Of a stretch of 64,000 bases of DNA, positions 1 through 11,074 are shown piece after piece. The stretch is from the NCBI GenBank assembly GCA_003569165.1, contig BGOI01000007.1, positions 1 to 64,000 on the forward strand, written 5' to 3'. The stretch comes from Opitutia bacterium. Its GTDB lineage: Bacteria; Verrucomicrobiota; Verrucomicrobiia; Opitutales; UBA953. Below the pieces are notes generated by a model. The model was not told the origin of the DNA. It did not search any database and saw nothing but the letters and a program-made list of their open reading frames with translations. The position numbers and the translations under genes were made by a program. Every line of letters begins with the position of its first letter. Within the stretch, counting starts at the first letter, position 1.

Positions 1-1365
1 CACCTCGGACCGTCGTCACTCGCTTGCGCCCGAATCGGCTGAGACCGTCCGAGCCGCCGGGCGCCGTAGCCCATTCGGATCGGTCGCAACCAAGGCTGGT
101 GAAGGCGGTATTGGTCACCAACGACTCGTCCGAGCCTGCGCAGGTCGTGCGCTCTCGACTGCTGAAGCTCCTCGACTCCTACGTCGTTGAATCGAGCCGC
201 AGCGGTCCCGCTTGGTTCGCCATTGAACTCGCGGGCGCTGGGCGTAACGCCCCGCTTCTCTCCGAGCTCGCGGCGCGCCATGGCGCCCCTGATGCTTCCA
301 TTGCGCTCATCCTGAGCTGCGGCCCGCGCGCCAAATATATTAGCTACCGCGAACTCGTGACCAAGGAAGGTGGCTTTCGGGGCGAAGAGGCCGTGACCGC
401 CGGGCTCATCGAGGTGACCGAAGATAAGGCCGCCATCTGCTACGTCACCATGGGGCACGGCGAGCTCGGCATCGAGGACGCGCTCCCAGAACGCGGAATG
501 TCCCTGCTCTCCCGCCAACTGCGCAACCGTAACTTCGAGGTCCGCCAGCTGAACCTCGCCACGGTCGCCGAAGTGCCGCGGGACGCGGCGATGGTGCTCA
601 TCGCCGGACCGACCACGCCCTTCTCCGCCTCCGAGAACGCCCGCCTGAAGAACTATCTTTACGAACGCAACGGCCGCGTCCTCGCGATGCTCGACCCGGT
701 CGGGAGCATGGCCTTGAGCCGACGCTGGCGGACTGGGCGATCTTCTCGCCCGACGCTGAACTTCAAGAGCCTGACCCGGCGCGCCGCACGACCGACGGCG
801 ACATCGCCCTGATCCGCCTCGAGGAGAAGGAGCATCCACTCACCAAGGTCCTCAAGGAACAAAACCTTCCGCTCATCGCCTCGCGGATTCGGCCAGCGCG
901 CTTCGACGAAGGGAGCGCCCCGGATAGTACGCTCGGAGTCTGGCAACTCGTCTTCTCCTCCGACGCCGCCTGGGGCGAAACCGACCTCGTCCGACGACCG
1001 GTGAAATTCGACTCAGACCGCGACCAGGCTGGCCCCGTCTGCCTCGCCGCCGCCGCCGAGCGCGCCACCGGTATCCGTAAGGGCGTAGGCGGCGTGGGTG
1101 GCCGTCTTGTCGTCATCGGCACCTCCCAAATCGCCGCTAATCAACGCCTGAACCGCGGAGGTAACCGCGCCTTCGTCACGCAGTGTGCTGCCTGGCTCAC
1201 CGACCGCGACCGAGCGATCTCCCTGCCGGCCCGCGCCGAGGGCGAATATCAGCTCAACGCCACCGCGTCCGACTTCTGGGCCTTGGCCCTCCGTTTCTCT
1301 CCCTGATTCCGCTGGCCATCCTCGCAGTGGGGCTTGCGGTTTCCGTGTGGCGACGCAGAAGTTGA
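1..1365 (+). pseudogene. GldG-like ABC exporter auxiliary protein, 5'-partial and frameshifted
   Basis: This looks like the extracellular auxiliary subunit of a gliding-type ABC transporter (GldG family). The start lies outside the window. The conserved entry motif RRHSLAPESAETVRA is read in frame 2 at the very start, then the protein continues in frame 3 to about 709, in frame 2 to about 1300, and ends in frame 1 with a C-terminal membrane helix and the tail VWRRRS. Each junction is explained by one missing or extra base in a short G or T run. The next gene, a DUF4340 protein, is the usual partner of this family. The protein sequence on both sides of each break stays well conserved, so assembly error is more likely than decay. 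Confidence 0.7.
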
Positions 1366-1372
1366 CGTGCCT

Positions 1373-3207
1373 ATGCGGATCTCCCGCACCACCGTCATCT
1401 TGCTGGTCGCCAACCTGATCGCCTTCGGCCTCGTCTGGAGGGCCACGTCCGGCCATCAGCCGACGGCCATCGGGCAGACGCAACTCTTCCCGTCGACGCC
1501 GACGAAGCTCATCCTGAGCGAGGGCCCTGAACGCATCGTGCTTGAAAAGCGCAGCGCCGGCTGGCGTCTGACCGAGCCGTTCGACTGGCCGGCTAATATC
1601 TGGACCGTCCAACGCCTGCTCGACGAACTTCGTTTCGTCAGCGCCGAAGCGGGATTCGACGCGGCCGAAGCCAAAGCCAACGGCTCCAGCCTTAAAGACT
1701 ACGGCCTCGAAGCCCCGCGCTGGACCCTGAAGGTCACCGCTGAAACTGGCGCGACCGTCGAAGCGAAGATCGGCGTGCAGCCCTCGACCCGCCATCACTT
1801 CCTGCTTACCGACGACGGTAAGCGCATCATCCCTCTACCTGAGGCGATGTCCGCGGCCTTGGCCACCAAGCCCGAGAGCTATCGCGTCGACAAGATCTTT
1901 GAGATCGCCGACTTCGAAGCACGCGCGGTCTCAGTCCGCCACCGCACGAAGGATGGCGAAGTCGTGACCGCACTGACCTCCGAAGCCCGCCGCGCATCGG
2001 CCGGCGCGTCCAGCTTCCCGAATGGCGTTTCGAGACCCCGTATGACGCGCTCGCGGACGCGGACGCGACGACCCGCGCCGTGGCCGATCTCACGAACCTG
2101 CGCGCGAGCAAGTTTGTCGCCCTCGCCGACGACGTCACCGGGCTGACCACTCCGACCCTCCGCCTCTCGCTCGAAGGGAATTCCCCCCGCCAGGTGCTAC
2201 TCGTTGGTAACCCAGCACCGGGCCAGCCCACGATGCTCTGCGCGCGGCTCGAAGAAAATAATTCCGTCTTCCTCATCGAGGCCCGCCTGCTCAACGACTG
2301 GTTCGCCGCCCGCGAGACACTCGCCGCCTCCCGGCCAGCCGACTTCGATCCGGCGCTCGTCACCGGCTTCACTATCGCCACCGGAGGCCGCACCATCACG
2401 TTGCATCGCCTAGAAGGCACCGCCGCCGAGGCCCGCTGGGAAATCCCGGTCGCACCCGGCTCCACGGCCACCAAACGACGGGAGGCCGACGCTAAGATCG
2501 TCGGACGTTTCCTTGATGCGGTCGCCCAACTCCGCGCGACCCGCCGCAAATCCGCGGGCGGCACGAGCGTACCTGCCGTGATGGCGCAGGCGAATCCAGG
2601 CACCGCGTCCATCCAGACCTTGGAACTTGAATTCGGCACCGAACGCATGCTGCTCAGCTTTACGGACGATCCGGACCGAGGCGCGGGCACACGCGTCGTG
2701 CACGCCAAGGGCTCGCCGCTCGCGGCGATCTGCGACGTCTCCTTACTCAACGGCGGCCACCAAAACGTCGAGCCACAGGCTTGGCGAAAGCGCTCTCTGG
2801 CGGAGCTTCCCCAGGGAGCCCGCGTAAGCGGCCTCCGCCTCACCGCCCGCGGCGACGGCAAGGTCCTCGGCGAAGCGCGCCTCGGCCCCGACGGCAACTG
2901 GGCCGGCTCCGGTCGACTCGACCCCGCTAACTCGCGTCGGCTTGCGGTCGGCCTCGCCGACGTCCGCGCGGCGGAATTCCCTGGACGCGACGTCGGTTCG
3001 GGCGGCTGGAAATTTGAAATCCGGGTGACCGACCAAGCGGCCACCGGCGGCGGCGCGGCCAGCGAAACATTCCGGACCTACCTCTGCTCGGCACCTTTCA
3101 GCACGCGCGCGCTGCTCATGCGGGACGAAGCTGACGACGACGATTTTATCCTCGAAGCTGGCCTCGCCGAGATCCTGATTCCGCTCCTGGCCGAACCCGG
3201 CAGATGA
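1373..3207 (+). pseudogene. DUF4340-family protein, interrupted by one frameshift
   Basis: DUF4340 proteins accompany GldG-type ABC transporters and are membrane-anchored periplasmic proteins of unknown mechanism. An N-terminal helix (about residues 5-22) follows the ATG at 1373, then the repeated pattern of a tether plus alpha/beta domain such as LTEPFDWPANIWTVQRLLDE. Reading frame 2 is lost near 1985 and frame 1 takes over with LPEWRFETPYDALADADA, which then runs to the TGA at 3207. One missing G or C at about 1984-1987 explains this. Repaired length is about 611 residues. The stop overlaps the ATG of the next gene (ATGA), which implies one operon. Confidence 0.7.
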
Positions 3208-5927
3208 AACCAAAGCCGGCAAGTTCCCCTTTCCGCAGGTTCCTGCGCGGACTGACGAACACCTGCCTGCTCCTGTTACTCCCAGTCCAGCTGACGCTCT
3301 GCTGGGTCGCCAACCTCGATCACCCGACGAAGTTGCCGGACTTCCTCACGGAGCGCATCTCGACGCAGCTCGCCGAACATGGCCTGCGCCTGCAGGCCCG
3401 CAATTACTGGATGATGCCGGACCTGACGTTGGCGGCCGACGACCTGTCGCTCGGCGTCGACGGCATGTCGGGCGATGTCTTCACCGCCGCGCGCGTGGAA
3501 ATCGCGCTCAATCCTGCGCTCCTCATCGCCGGCCAGATCGAGCCGACGCAAGTACGCGTGTCGGATGCCCGTCTTTGGTGCCCGGCCTCCGTCGCCCACG
3601 GCGGCGTCCGCCGGCCGTTGATCGACACCCTGACCCTCGATATCACCAAGGAAGGACGATGGCTCAACCTTCGGTCGATCCAGGCGCGGGGCGGCAAGAT
3701 CACCTGCCATCTCTCGGGTGAAGTACCGACCGGGCTCCTGCGCGCGGAGAAAGATAACAAAGGTCCGATTCCCCTTTCCCGACGGTTGGCCGACGCCTTC
3801 GCCTCCATCGAGACAGCCATCGACGTCGCGGAGCGATCCGGCGGAGCCTCCGTCTCGCTGCGTTGCCAAGGCAGCAGCGACGGCAGCGCGGAAGTCTCCG
3901 TCCTAGCCGTGCTGGGCAACGACTGGTCCGACAGCGGACTCGGCCTCATCCAAGTGCGCGGGCTCAATCTCCGCGGCACTGTGAAGGTAGCCTCCGACGG
4001 CCGAATCGCCGACTGGCGTCTGGACGGCGGCGCGCAAGAAATGGCTTGGCGTAACATCACCGCGGAGCGACTTGACCTGCGTGCTCGGGGTAAAGGCCGC
4101 CGCGAAGATACGGTCGCCGAACTGACACTCGCCCAAGCCAAGGGCGCCGGACTCGAACTTCGGCGCGTAAAGCTGGACGTACGCCCCGCCTTGGGCGACG
4201 GCCACCGGATCGCCTTCGACATCCTTTCCGACGGCTCGACCGTCAGCGGTTCGGCCATCCTCGCCCCGCATGGAGCCGTGACGGCCATGATCGACCAGGC
4301 CCACCTGTCGGGTGCAGAGATCAGCGCACAGCCCGAACTCGGCCGCCTCCTTCACGCCGCCGGCGTCGATTTGCGGGGCGATGTTCTCTTGCGCGAGGTC
4401 GCGGCGGAAGTCTCGGCGAAAGGCGAATTTAGCCGGGCCTCCGGTGAGATCGCGCTCTCTGGCTTCCGGGGCATCGGACTTTCGGCGGAGGCGATCTCGC
4501 CGGACAAGGCCCTGCCTTTACGCACGCACTTTGACTTCGACCCTGCCCGCGCTGACGCCCCGCTCCGCCTGCGTGACCTGCGGCTGGCTTCGATTACCGG
4601 ATCAGCCGACTGCGAACTCAAGGCCGGCGGCGCCTTCATGCTCCACCTAAACGGCGAGCTGGACCCGGCGTGCCTCGATCGCTTACTCGGCGAATGGTGG
4701 GTCTCGCTCTGGAAGACGTTCTTACTCCGTGAGCGACCCTACGCCTTCATCGACGTCGAAAGCCATTGGGGGTCGCTGAGTAGCGTGACCAAAGGCCGTG
4801 CCGTCTTGAAACGTTTCGATTTCATGGGAGCGCCTTTCCGCTACGTCGAGGTCTCCGTCGACGCCGACCCGAAGCAGACCACCATCGGCCTGCATCGGCT
4901 GAGTGGCGGCGATACTGAAGCGGACGGTAGCCTCGATGGATCCGCGACGTGGGATTGGACCAAGCCGCTCGCGCTCGCCGGGCCGGTCGTGCGCGCGCAA
5001 GGCAACCTCCAACCTTGGATCGCCGCACGTTGCGCAGGTAAAGATTTCGGCGAAGCCCTCCGCGGACTCTCCCTGCCCGTCGACCGTCGCTTCACCTTAC
5101 TGCTCACGCCCGGCGCAAAAGGCCCGGACGTGAAGACCTCCATCGAGTGTGCCGGCGCTTTCTCGGCTTGGGGCGTCGCCGGAAGTTCACTGCAAGCGAG
5201 CACGGAGAATATCGACGGCGGTATGCGCGTGCGCGCAAAGCTCGGACTCGCCGAGGGCGAAGCTAGCCTCTCGCTGGATGGCGACCCACTGCGCCAGACC
5301 AAGCTCACGCTCGACCTCAAAGGCTGCGACCCCGCGCAGATCGGCCAGTTACTGAGCGACCTGAGTACCCCGCCGCCAAAGGACGCTGCGCCGACTCCCG
5401 CCACCAAGGTGGCCTCGGCCGGTAAACTGGACCTCCATTTCAGTGGGCATCTCGACCTTGAAAAGCCCCGCCTGCTCAAGGGGCTTGGCAAATATTTGCT
5501 TACCGACCCCGAGCTCAAAAAGGTGCGGCTACTCGGGGATATCTCCAAGTTCTTGGAAGCACTCGGCGTGGACGCCACAACCTACGAACTCAGCCAGGCG
5601 AAGGGCACTTTCGGCTGCGTGGGCGGGCAGGCGTACTTCCCCGACCTGGCCATCACCGGCCCCCAGGCCCGCCTGGACTTAGCCGGCGAAATCGACCTCC
5701 AGGCCTCCACCCTGAACTTCGAAGGGGGCTTCAAACTACCCCGCAAAGGCGGACTCAATCCGCTGGACCTTATCAACCTCAATCGTGTGCTGAGCGGCTT
5801 AACGAAAATTAAGCTAAAAGGGCCCATTTCTAAGCCAGAAACCAGTGCGCTTCCGACCCTGAAAGATATCATTAACTCACAGAAGGACAGCAAGTTAGGG
5901 AAGATTCCCGACGGAATTCAGGAATGA
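3204..5927 (+). CDS. AsmA-like C-terminal region protein (907 aa)
   Basis: A large envelope protein with one N-terminal membrane anchor (about residues 10-33) and a long periplasmic part rich in beta structure. The C-terminal 180 residues carry the AsmA-like pattern (LTDPELKKVRLLGDISKFLE, then a LAGEIDLQASTLNFEG-type strand and NPLDLINLNRVLSGLTKIKL). In other bacteria AsmA-type proteins are linked to outer-membrane assembly and lipid transfer between membranes; that role here is inference. It overlaps the DUF4340 gene by 4 bases and so is probably translated from the same message. A GC-poorer tail and a fresh promoter follow it. Confidence 0.72.
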   Translation: MKPKPASSPFRRFLRGLTNTCLLLLLPVQLTLCWVANLDHPTKLPDFLTERISTQLAEHGLRLQARNYWMMPDLTLAADDLSLGVDGMSGDVFTAARVEIALNPALLIAGQIEPTQVRVSDARLWCPASVAHGGVRRPLIDTLTLDITKEGRWLNLRSIQARGGKITCHLSGEVPTGLLRAEKDNKGPIPLSRRLADAFASIETAIDVAERSGGASVSLRCQGSSDGSAEVSVLAVLGNDWSDSGLGLIQVRGLNLRGTVKVASDGRIADWRLDGGAQEMAWRNITAERLDLRARGKGRREDTVAELTLAQAKGAGLELRRVKLDVRPALGDGHRIAFDILSDGSTVSGSAILAPHGAVTAMIDQAHLSGAEISAQPELGRLLHAAGVDLRGDVLLREVAAEVSAKGEFSRASGEIALSGFRGIGLSAEAISPDKALPLRTHFDFDPARADAPLRLRDLRLASITGSADCELKAGGAFMLHLNGELDPACLDRLLGEWWVSLWKTFLLRERPYAFIDVESHWGSLSSVTKGRAVLKRFDFMGAPFRYVEVSVDADPKQTTIGLHRLSGGDTEADGSLDGSATWDWTKPLALAGPVVRAQGNLQPWIAARCAGKDFGEALRGLSLPVDRRFTLLLTPGAKGPDVKTSIECAGAFSAWGVAGSSLQASTENIDGGMRVRAKLGLAEGEASLSLDGDPLRQTKLTLDLKGCDPAQIGQLLSDLSTPPPKDAAPTPATKVASAGKLDLHFSGHLDLEKPRLLKGLGKYLLTDPELKKVRLLGDISKFLEALGVDATTYELSQAKGTFGCVGGQAYFPDLAITGPQARLDLAGEIDLQASTLNFEGGFKLPRKGGLNPLDLINLNRVLSGLTKIKLKGPISKPETSALPTLKDIINSQKDSKLGKIPDGIQE

Positions 5928-5931
5928 GGGG

Positions 5932-5961
5932 TTGATTTACCCCCCTCACACCCTGTATCAG
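5932..5961 (+). promoter_or_regulatory. Candidate sigma-70 promoter for accBC
   Basis: TTGATT (5932-5937) and TATCAG (5956-5961) are separated by 18 bases, about 30 bases upstream of the accB start. It lies in a short AT-richer gap after the AsmA-like gene. Confidence 0.4.
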
Positions 5962-5992
5962 AGAGGGACACCCCCTCACGGAGGACATTACC

Positions 5993-6463
5993 TTGGACCT
6001 AATTAAGATTAAACAAGTCGTGGATTTAATGAAGAAGTCGGACCTTTCCGAGTTCGAGATCCAAGACCAAGACTTCAAGCTGCGCATCAAGCGCGACCTC
6101 CCCGGTCGTGCCCCCCTCGCAGCCCAAGCCGCCCCTGTAGCGGCCGCCCCCGCCCCCGTGGCAGCGGCGCCTGCCCCTCAGGCTGCCCCCGCCCCTGCCG
6201 CCCCTGCCGCCGCGGACCCCAGCATCAAATTGGTGACCTCCCCGATGGTCGGCACCTACTACTGCACCCCTTCCCCTGAGAACCCGCCCTTCGTCACCGT
6301 AGGCTCCCCGATTAAGGCCGACTCCGTCGTCTGTATCATCGAGGCCATGAAGGTGATGAACGAGATTCAGGCGGAAATCTCCGGTACGGTGGTCGAGTGC
6401 CTGGTCGCCAACGGCACCTCGGTCGAATTCGGCCAGCCTCTCTTCCGCGTGAAGGTCAGCTGA
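5993..6463 (+). CDS. accB: Acetyl-CoA carboxylase biotin carboxyl carrier protein
   Basis: Carries biotin between the carboxylase and carboxyltransferase halves of acetyl-CoA carboxylase, the first step of fatty-acid synthesis. It is 156 residues: a short N-terminal domain (1-36), an Ala/Pro-rich flexible linker (about 40-75) and a biotinyl domain with the motif EAMKVMNE, where Lys120 is the expected biotinylation site. The start is TTG at 5993, chosen because a clear GGAGGA lies about 8 bases upstream at 5980-5985, one of the very few good Shine-Dalgarno sites in this window. accC follows after 16 bases. Confidence 0.95.
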   Translation: MDLIKIKQVVDLMKKSDLSEFEIQDQDFKLRIKRDLPGRAPLAAQAAPVAAAPAPVAAAPAPQAAPAPAAPAAADPSIKLVTSPMVGTYYCTPSPENPPFVTVGSPIKADSVVCIIEAMKVMNEIQAEISGTVVECLVANGTSVEFGQPLFRVKVS

Positions 6464-6479
6464 GCGCGAACACCCGAGC

Positions 6480-7856
<1,377 letters not shown>

Positions 7857-7874
7857 GCGGCCTTGCCGCCGACG

Positions 7875-8825
7875 ATGAGCGCCCCGCAGCGCCCGACCCC
7901 CGCCGCCACCGCCCGCCTCAAAACGGGCGGTGACTGTTTACGCTTTGCCAATCGTCTGTTCAAGTCGGCCGGCATCGCCCACGGCCAAGGCTTCGTGAAC
8001 GCCGAGGAAGAATCCCTGACGCTCATGGGCCATGCCACAGGCTTAGCCTGGGAGAAGCTCCCTTCGTGCTTCAAACGTACCCTGACAGCCAAGGAGAAGG
8101 CCTCCTTCCTCGCACTGGTCGAACGCCGCGTCTTTGAACGCGTGCCTACCGGCTACCTCGTCGGCGAAGCCTGGCTGGGCGGCCTCCGCTTCCACATCGA
8201 CGAACGGGTCATCATCCCGCGCTCCTACTTCGTCGAGCTCATCCCCGAGGCCATCCCGCAGTGGCTCCCGCCGGTCGCCCAGATCACCGACGTAGCCGAT
8301 GTCTGCACGGGCTCAGGCTGCCTCGCCATCCTACTCGCGAAGCGCTTCCCGAAGGCGCACGTCCATGCGACCGACCTCTCGGCGCCAGCGCTCGAAGTCG
8401 CCGCCCTGAATGTCGCCGATCATAAGCTCACCAAGCGCGTGACGTTGCACGAGACGGACACCATGACGTCTCTGGCCAAGGGCCCGAAGTTCGACCTGAT
8501 TCTCAGCAACCCGCCTTACGAACCGGAAGGCATCTACCGTCGCCTGCCGGCTGAATTCAAAAAGGAGCCGAAGGGCTCGCTGGTCTCGGGCAAGGACGGC
8601 CTCGACGTCATCCGTAAGCTACTCACGCAGGCGCGCGAGGCGCTGAAGCCGCACGGCATTCTGGTCATCGAGGTCGGTGGGCTGCAGAAGGCGATGCACC
8701 TCGCGTGGCCGAAGCTACCCATCATGTGGCTGCCGACGGCCGACGGAGCCGATTGCGTCTGCCTAATCCATGCTTCGGATTTGCGACGTGAGCTGCCGTC
8801 ACCAAGCGCGCGGCGCGGGCGCTGA
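7875..8825 (+). CDS. prmB: Protein-glutamine N5-methyltransferase, PrmB-like
   Basis: SAM-dependent methylation of a glutamine, in PrmB on ribosomal protein L3. The segment RVPTGYLVGEAWLGGLRFHI followed by DERVIIPRSYFVELI matches PrmB better than its release-factor-specific relative PrmC. The SAM site is seen as ADVCTGSGCLAILLAK and the catalytic motif as NPPYEP. It is 316 residues from the ATG at 7875; an in-frame TTG at 7863 would add four residues. It begins 19 bases after accC. The last 27 bases overlap the convergent nuclease gene. Confidence 0.85.
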   Translation: MSAPQRPTPAATARLKTGGDCLRFANRLFKSAGIAHGQGFVNAEEESLTLMGHATGLAWEKLPSCFKRTLTAKEKASFLALVERRVFERVPTGYLVGEAWLGGLRFHIDERVIIPRSYFVELIPEAIPQWLPPVAQITDVADVCTGSGCLAILLAKRFPKAHVHATDLSAPALEVAALNVADHKLTKRVTLHETDTMTSLAKGPKFDLILSNPPYEPEGIYRRLPAEFKKEPKGSLVSGKDGLDVIRKLLTQAREALKPHGILVIEVGGLQKAMHLAWPKLPIMWLPTADGADCVCLIHASDLRRELPSPSARRGR

Positions 8826-9746
8826 TTCGAGCCGGTCCTGCGTCTGTCTGGGTAGCTTCGGGAAAAAATCTAGTCCGGTAAGTTCTTCGAGTCGGCGGAT
8901 GCTCACCACGTAACGTGTCAACTCGACGTCGCGCCACTTCTCTTCGTGAGGCACGAGGTAGGCGATGGCGCGGATCCCTCCGACGCTCTCATCGTATTCC
9001 GAGATCAGCATCCAGAAAGACGTCGGCACCGGGATGCGGCCAACCTGCTTCGCGGGCGGCGAGGAAATGACCGGACCGAGTTGGACCCAAACGGTACCGT
9101 AACGCGCGACGTAACGCTTCATGATCCGCTGCTCCATATCCTTCCAGAGGCCGGCGTTGAGCGCGTGGAGCTGAGGCACGATATTGCTGAGGAGGAACGT
9201 CTCCCGCTGCGCCTCCTCACCGTAGCAGACCGAGATCGCGTAGTTGGGCGCGAGGTGGCCGCGGTCGTAGCCCGAGCGGACGTATTCAGAAGTCGTCACC
9301 CGCGCCGTCGTGCGCACGTCGGACTTAAACGAGGAGGGCCGCTCAAGATGGACGTCGCGATACGGAAAGACGCGGTAAGAGGACCAGCGGGGGGCCGGCA
9401 GGGCGTCGTCATAACCGACGGAGTAGCCACGGTTGACCAGGCGCTTCAGGCCGAAGCGGTCGGCGGGTTCGCCGTAGGGAGCGGTGGCCGTCGCGTCCGG
9501 CTGGGGCGCCGGGACGATGTCGCCCTTCACCGCCTCGGTGCCGTCGGCGAAACGGTCCAACGCGTCGACCACCTTACGTGGCGTCGTGCCGTCTTCGCGG
9601 ACCGTGTCGACCGCGTCGAGCACACGCTGCTCGATGGCGACTTTCTGGGGGCGCTCGGAAAGGAAGTAGACCAGCCCCAGCACGCCGACCGAGAGCAGGA
9701 CAAGCAGGCAGACCCAACCGACGAAACGGAGAAGATTCCGAATCAT
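8799..9746 (-). CDS. DNA/RNA non-specific endonuclease (NUC1 family), membrane-anchored
   Basis: A metal-dependent nuclease of the NUC1/EndA type. An N-terminal membrane helix (about residues 8-28) is followed by a 60-residue spacer and then the nuclease domain. The catalytic motif DRGHLAPNYA is intact and is followed by the family pattern RETFLLSNIVPQ, which carries the metal-binding asparagine. The length, 315 residues, fits an anchored member. It is probably an extracytoplasmic enzyme for scavenging nucleic acids. It may form an operon with the DUF2752 gene that ends one base upstream. Confidence 0.88.
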   Translation of the reverse strand: MIRNLLRFVGWVCLLVLLSVGVLGLVYFLSERPQKVAIEQRVLDAVDTVREDGTTPRKVVDALDRFADGTEAVKGDIVPAPQPDATATAPYGEPADRFGLKRLVNRGYSVGYDDALPAPRWSSYRVFPYRDVHLERPSSFKSDVRTTARVTTSEYVRSGYDRGHLAPNYAISVCYGEEAQRETFLLSNIVPQLHALNAGLWKDMEQRIMKRYVARYGTVWVQLGPVISSPPAKQVGRIPVPTSFWMLISEYDESVGGIRAIAYLVPHEEKWRDVELTRYVVSIRRLEELTGLDFFPKLPRQTQDRLESAPAPRAW

Positions 9747-9747
9747 G

Positions 9748-10170
9748 TCAGAGCGTCAGGTAATAACACTGCCAGGCCCAGTGGACGACGAGCGAGGCCA
9801 CGAAGGCGATGCGCAGGCGACGAGAATAGGCGGGGTCGACGACCAGACGTAGCCGAAGCGAATCATGACGGAGCCAGAAGACCGCCGAATAAATCGTCCA
9901 GAGTGTAGCCAATATGACGATGATGAAGAATCCCGGGTGAAAAAGGAACGCCTGCCCCAAATCCAGGTTCACCAGATTACGCGCGCAGCGCGTGCCACCG
10001 CAGCCGAGGCACGGCAGCCCCGTCAAGCGCATGAAGATGCATTGCGGCAACTGCAGGCCGGAAAGGAACCATCCCCACGCGAACACCGCGCCGCCCAGGA
10101 ACGTCACCGGCCAGACGAGCTCGTGGTTGAGCTCGCCCGGATAGGCAGGTCTGCGGATCAGCCAGAGCAC
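9748..10170 (-). CDS. DUF2752 membrane protein
   Basis: A 140-residue protein with three predicted membrane segments. The DUF2752 signature TGLPCLGCGGTRCARNL is present, containing the two conserved cysteines that follow the first helix. Function of the family is unknown. The start is a GTG at 10170, lying three bases after the end of the upstream GYF_2 gene, so the four minus-strand genes from 11935 to 8799 are probably co-transcribed. Confidence 0.8.
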   Translation of the reverse strand: MLWLIRRPAYPGELNHELVWPVTFLGGAVFAWGWFLSGLQLPQCIFMRLTGLPCLGCGGTRCARNLVNLDLGQAFLFHPGFFIIVILATLWTIYSAVFWLRHDSLRLRLVVDPAYSRRLRIAFVASLVVHWAWQCYYLTL

Positions 10171-10173
10171 CGG

Positions 10174-11067
10174 TCAGCGTAGGGCGACGCTGGCCATCGC
10201 ACCCGAAAGCAGCGCGATCGGCAGGACGCAGCAGCAGCAGCAGAGGACGAACCAGACGAGGCAGGAGATGCCGAACTGCTTCCAAGGACTGACGCCGGTG
10301 GCTCCGCCGAAAGCGCGGAAATAGAGGACGCAGGCCGGAACGAGTACGGCGCAGGAGAGAAGCATCTGGGCCAGCAGGCTGAACCCGAGCAACTGGAGCG
10401 GAGCGCCCAGCAGGATCACCATGCCGCAGGCGAGCAACGTGGCCGCGACGGTCCGTTCTACGGGAACCTTGATACGGAAGAGCCGTTGGCCGACCCAGTG
10501 GGCGAGCGCGCAGCCGGCGTAGATGAGCGGCGCGAAAGCCAGCCCCATGATGGCCGAGAATATCGCCAGGCCGGCGGACGTCGGCGGAGCCTTGGCCATC
10601 TGGTCGGCCATGGCCTTGGCCCAAGGAGCATCGATCTTGGAGAGCGCTTCCGCGATGGCCGCGTTCTGATCGCCGACCATGACGACATGCGCCATCTGGA
10701 ACGGCAGGTAGAAAGCCAGGGCGAGATAACAAAAGACCACCCAGTCGCCGAAGGCGAAACGCCCGGTCGAGAGGGCCGAAGGGTTCGCGATGGACAGCTT
10801 GATCGTCGCGAAAAAAGACCCGAGCGACTTACCCTGCTCCCATGGAATCGTCGAAACGGCAGGCGCATCCGCGATGGCGGCCCTCGGCGAAGCCGGCACG
10901 CCGGCAACGCGGAACTCGGCCCAATCGCCGAGCGGCGTCCAGTTCGGCAGGCCGTCGCGCCAGGCGAGGTCGGAGGCATGGAAGCGACCGGAGGAAAGCC
11001 CGGCGACGATTTCTTCGGGAGCGAATACCCCGAGCTGGGTGGAATTGCGAGCGACGTGGATCTGCAT
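10174..11067 (-). CDS. GYF_2-domain membrane protein (paralogue 1)
   Basis: A 297-residue protein with an N-terminal GYF_2 (DUF4339) domain, about residues 1-55, carrying the pattern LAWRDGLPNWTPLGDW, then a linker and four to five membrane segments that resemble Yip1/RDD-type integral domains. GYF_2 domains are thought to bind proline-rich peptides and are common in Verrucomicrobiota and Planctomycetota membrane proteins; the ligand is unknown. It lies directly downstream of a paralogue with almost the same first 60 residues, so the pair arose by tandem duplication. Confidence 0.72.
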   Translation of the reverse strand: MQIHVARNSTQLGVFAPEEIVAGLSSGRFHASDLAWRDGLPNWTPLGDWAEFRVAGVPASPRAAIADAPAVSTIPWEQGKSLGSFFATIKLSIANPSALSTGRFAFGDWVVFCYLALAFYLPFQMAHVVMVGDQNAAIAEALSKIDAPWAKAMADQMAKAPPTSAGLAIFSAIMGLAFAPLIYAGCALAHWVGQRLFRIKVPVERTVAATLLACGMVILLGAPLQLLGFSLLAQMLLSCAVLVPACVLYFRAFGGATGVSPWKQFGISCLVWFVLCCCCCVLPIALLSGAMASVALR

Positions 11068-11074
11068 GGGGAAA

